Source: Chrysochromulina parva (taxonomy: Eukaryota; Haptophyta; Prymnesiales; Chrysochromulinaceae). From it: a DNA stretch of 35,862 bases. Below the pieces are notes generated by a model. It was not told the origin of the DNA and made no database searches. It saw only the letters and a list, made by a program, of their open reading frames with translations. Positions 35,301-35,862 of this stretch are shown here, in pieces; within the stretch, counting starts at the first letter, position 1, and the number at the start of each line of letters is the position of its first letter. The DNA is taken from assembly GCA_002887195.1 (NCBI GenBank), contig PJAB01000181.1, positions 1 through 35,862 of the forward strand. Reading direction: 5' to 3'. The position numbers and the translations under genes are program-made.

Positions 35301-35351
35301 GAAGAGCTCTTCGACATCTTTTGGAGTGAACCTGCAGTCGATGTCTGCCAT
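32346..35351 (-). CDS. EF-hand protein with C-terminal SHOCT-like hairpin
   Basis: From ATG 35351 the protein has 1001 residues; an earlier in-frame TTG was rejected. A motif of about 45-65 residues recurs near 137-183, 193-238 and 486-550. Its pattern is N/D-x-LV-x-x-L-x(5)-F-x-x-x-E/Y-L, then Y/F-I-x-V and often YF; it was not recognised as a named domain. Near 640-700 is an EF-hand pair: a degenerate first loop (WDIDETYTL with an insertion) and a canonical calcium loop DPDLTGDIDLPE at about 688-699. A long Ser/Pro/Arg-rich disordered region follows, with a duplicated PAEIALP segment. The last 32 residues (IGMIRQLKELLDEGLITPAQF onwards) fit a SHOCT helical hairpin, common in bacterial proteins. 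The likely role is a calcium-responsive scaffold, possibly cytoskeletal or membrane-linked; this is inference. Catalytic motifs are absent. Confidence 0.65.
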   Translation of the reverse strand: MADIDCRFTPKDVEELFKRDKNLPLERQKPISRMMLLHAYQVSHGPKAIMRGIKAGIIQKDQAVASALEFYRKLTGDEHTLDWLLSNEMVIVAKTRQKLDKVDPSTAKDAAPLGLKWQEVAPFGTKWKRAGREAPGFGNEIVNDLLTRRLFAKHTFTVEELESFGVQGLEQDSYIAVGQDYFQQAASGEFSSGEEIVDDKLARALRNRQEFSLAELNKMNLPELHWYSFINVDGTIFVPAPSIQTPIAMKKWMSERPSCVHNDCEVLCNYGKGGPAGGRWNPRPKTILNASPPPPGSLAAAAANKGTPSGAFSSKSPAAGAPLLAKTPYSGYNGVFDVKAEKLHRTPAPHHYDTTFLNMTSAANLDRSRPSIPFSSRCPRKSAIEPFDVNEGPRKPAIGLVSKNPRRKLTRESMERLGMIEPLATDSVASSDFVRSRRVPSGVSDAERQALSDERAGFLQDELETSQFLGWMWQDVGPERPRQGPELFNSALVDHLQLGLRFSWYDYWTMAGIETVKNRADGKDMLVVGGTVLTEDSFIKVREHYFKPIGVQSVVNERLPDGSIIVRTKLPAHVRHPRPVQRTWLPKEPPLRPPFVSSSENPFDPYLLKQALKNGPFRGGWRLIDLFRLWDIDETYTLGARRRASLTTPTLNLEEFKEAMRAPIVLKNWLGFPLASDEDLEKTFEYLDPDLTGDIDLPELNMVLRRCPNERPSPEEYQEQLRLYEEKLMAFEAEVSSADLRMCPWYLLPVKDVSEVIQPGGKGLGTGEKLRSPPKGKARAASSPRSSQRSSAQQSPRSSSPPPDAWGDSKEYTKGINSDASTGWRSTGPPRGSPLKRTMTLGFMSTGLRARAATPPARSLRRSPSPSPPAQTEHDMEVVAPPAEIALPLSPAEIALPPSPLLPAPALAKIVPAVSPMASAPALQQQKTGEGLITTTKDGWHYEHSPGETFTPSNGTPRSQTASQAAESPIGMIRQLKELLDEGLITPAQFEIKRVELLARV
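32655..32708. repeat. 27-base tandem duplication in the EF-hand/SHOCT gene
   Basis: The 27 bases at 32655-32681 and 32682-32708 differ at one position. They encode PAEIALP followed by L/P-S twice, keeping the frame, in the disordered region before the SHOCT-like end. Confidence 0.9.
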
Positions 35352-35862
35352 GACGTCGACAGCCGAGCGGACGCGCGCGCGCGGCGCCCGACCGCCAGTA
35401 CCGAGCGTGCGGTTTGGCGGATGACACCCCCAGCGTGTGCGGCGCGCGGAGTGGTTTCGCGAAAACGATTTGGGGCGCCGCAATGGGCAAGCATTGCCGA
35501 TTAACGGCCGGTGTTAATACGAGTTCTGTTCGTGTTAGCACGGGTTGTGTCGGCCACACCTCCGTCCATAGTGATAGTGGCTCTCGTGCTTGGGGGTCCG
35601 GAGCGTGTGCGCGTTGTGTTGAGCAGCAGCAGCAGCACCGACGACCCACAACGCGATACGGTACCGGCTCAAAAACACCGGGGGGAGCCGTGACACACAC
35701 ACACGAGACAGATGCACGAAACCGGAACTCCACAGACCTGCACAGATGAAGGGAAAGTGCAGGAGCGTAAACAGAAACTGCTGTCTCGGAATTTGGAATC
35801 TGTATTTTGTCTTTCAATTTCCAAATTGCAGGGCGAGGCGCGTAAGTTGGATTCTGCATGGC
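35352..35862. promoter_or_regulatory. Upstream region of the EF-hand gene with short microsatellites
   Basis: These 511 bases run to the window end. They contain a short CAG run (about 35622-35636) and a CA run (about 35692-35703). The minus-strand frame of the EF-hand gene stays open upstream to about 35483 without an ATG, so the leader or a further exon could lie here. No other gene was recognised. Confidence 0.45.

Overview
This window looks like nuclear DNA of a unicellular eukaryote with a compact, GC-rich genome. It holds eukaryote-only genes (katanin p60, exportin-T, MCM10, WDR70, a Munc13-like protein, a TKL-type kinase and two pentameric ligand-gated channels). The few introns are short (68 to 111 bases), with GTGCG/GTGCA/GTGGT donors and CAG acceptors. 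There are no operons or ribosome-binding sites, and strands are freely mixed. The style resembles an alga of the haptophyte type, but that placement is inference and nothing in the window proves it.

Layout, left to right. Positions 1-79 (minus) are the coding tail of a second copy of the channel gene that follows. A GT61-like glycosyltransferase (519-1841, minus) and a three-exon pentameric channel (2109-3777, minus) come next. A neuferricin/MAPR-type cytochrome-b5-fold protein (4142-5011, plus) and katanin p60 (5153-7096, plus, one in-frame intron) converge on phosphatidylserine decarboxylase (7700-9145, minus). A second channel (9703-11301, minus) is divergent from exportin-T (11579-14680, plus). 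A secreted or organellar NmrA-like reductase (15010-15999, plus) converges on a 1504-residue Munc13-homology protein carrying a PDZ domain (16761-21275, minus). That gene is divergent, across only 150 bases, from MCM10 (21426-23129, plus). A two-exon protein kinase with a C-terminal CaaX box (23662-25147, plus) converges on a SPRY-like/polyproline/RS-tail protein (25517-27667, minus). A 227-residue unknown (27937-28620, minus) is divergent from an FHA-WDR70 fusion (28875-31742, plus). A 1001-residue EF-hand/SHOCT protein (32346-35351, minus) closes the window.

The genes do not form one pathway. Loose themes are membrane signalling (two channels, EF-hand protein, Munc13-like protein, lipid-modified kinase, phosphatidylserine decarboxylase) and nuclear housekeeping (exportin-T, MCM10, WDR70). 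The most interesting points are:
- a kinase intron bounded by a 20-base copy of the exon that follows it, at the DFG motif;
- overlapping inverted repeats that appear to have created an insert in the same kinase;
- a PDZ domain lying between the two Munc13-homology regions;
- an FHA domain fused to WDR70;
- a duplicated start-codon region in the NmrA-like gene;
- a recently duplicated channel gene family.

Protein starts were set to ATG codons. Upstream exons could be missing, especially for the two channels and the glycosyltransferase. No tRNA, rRNA, CRISPR array or intact mobile element was recognised.
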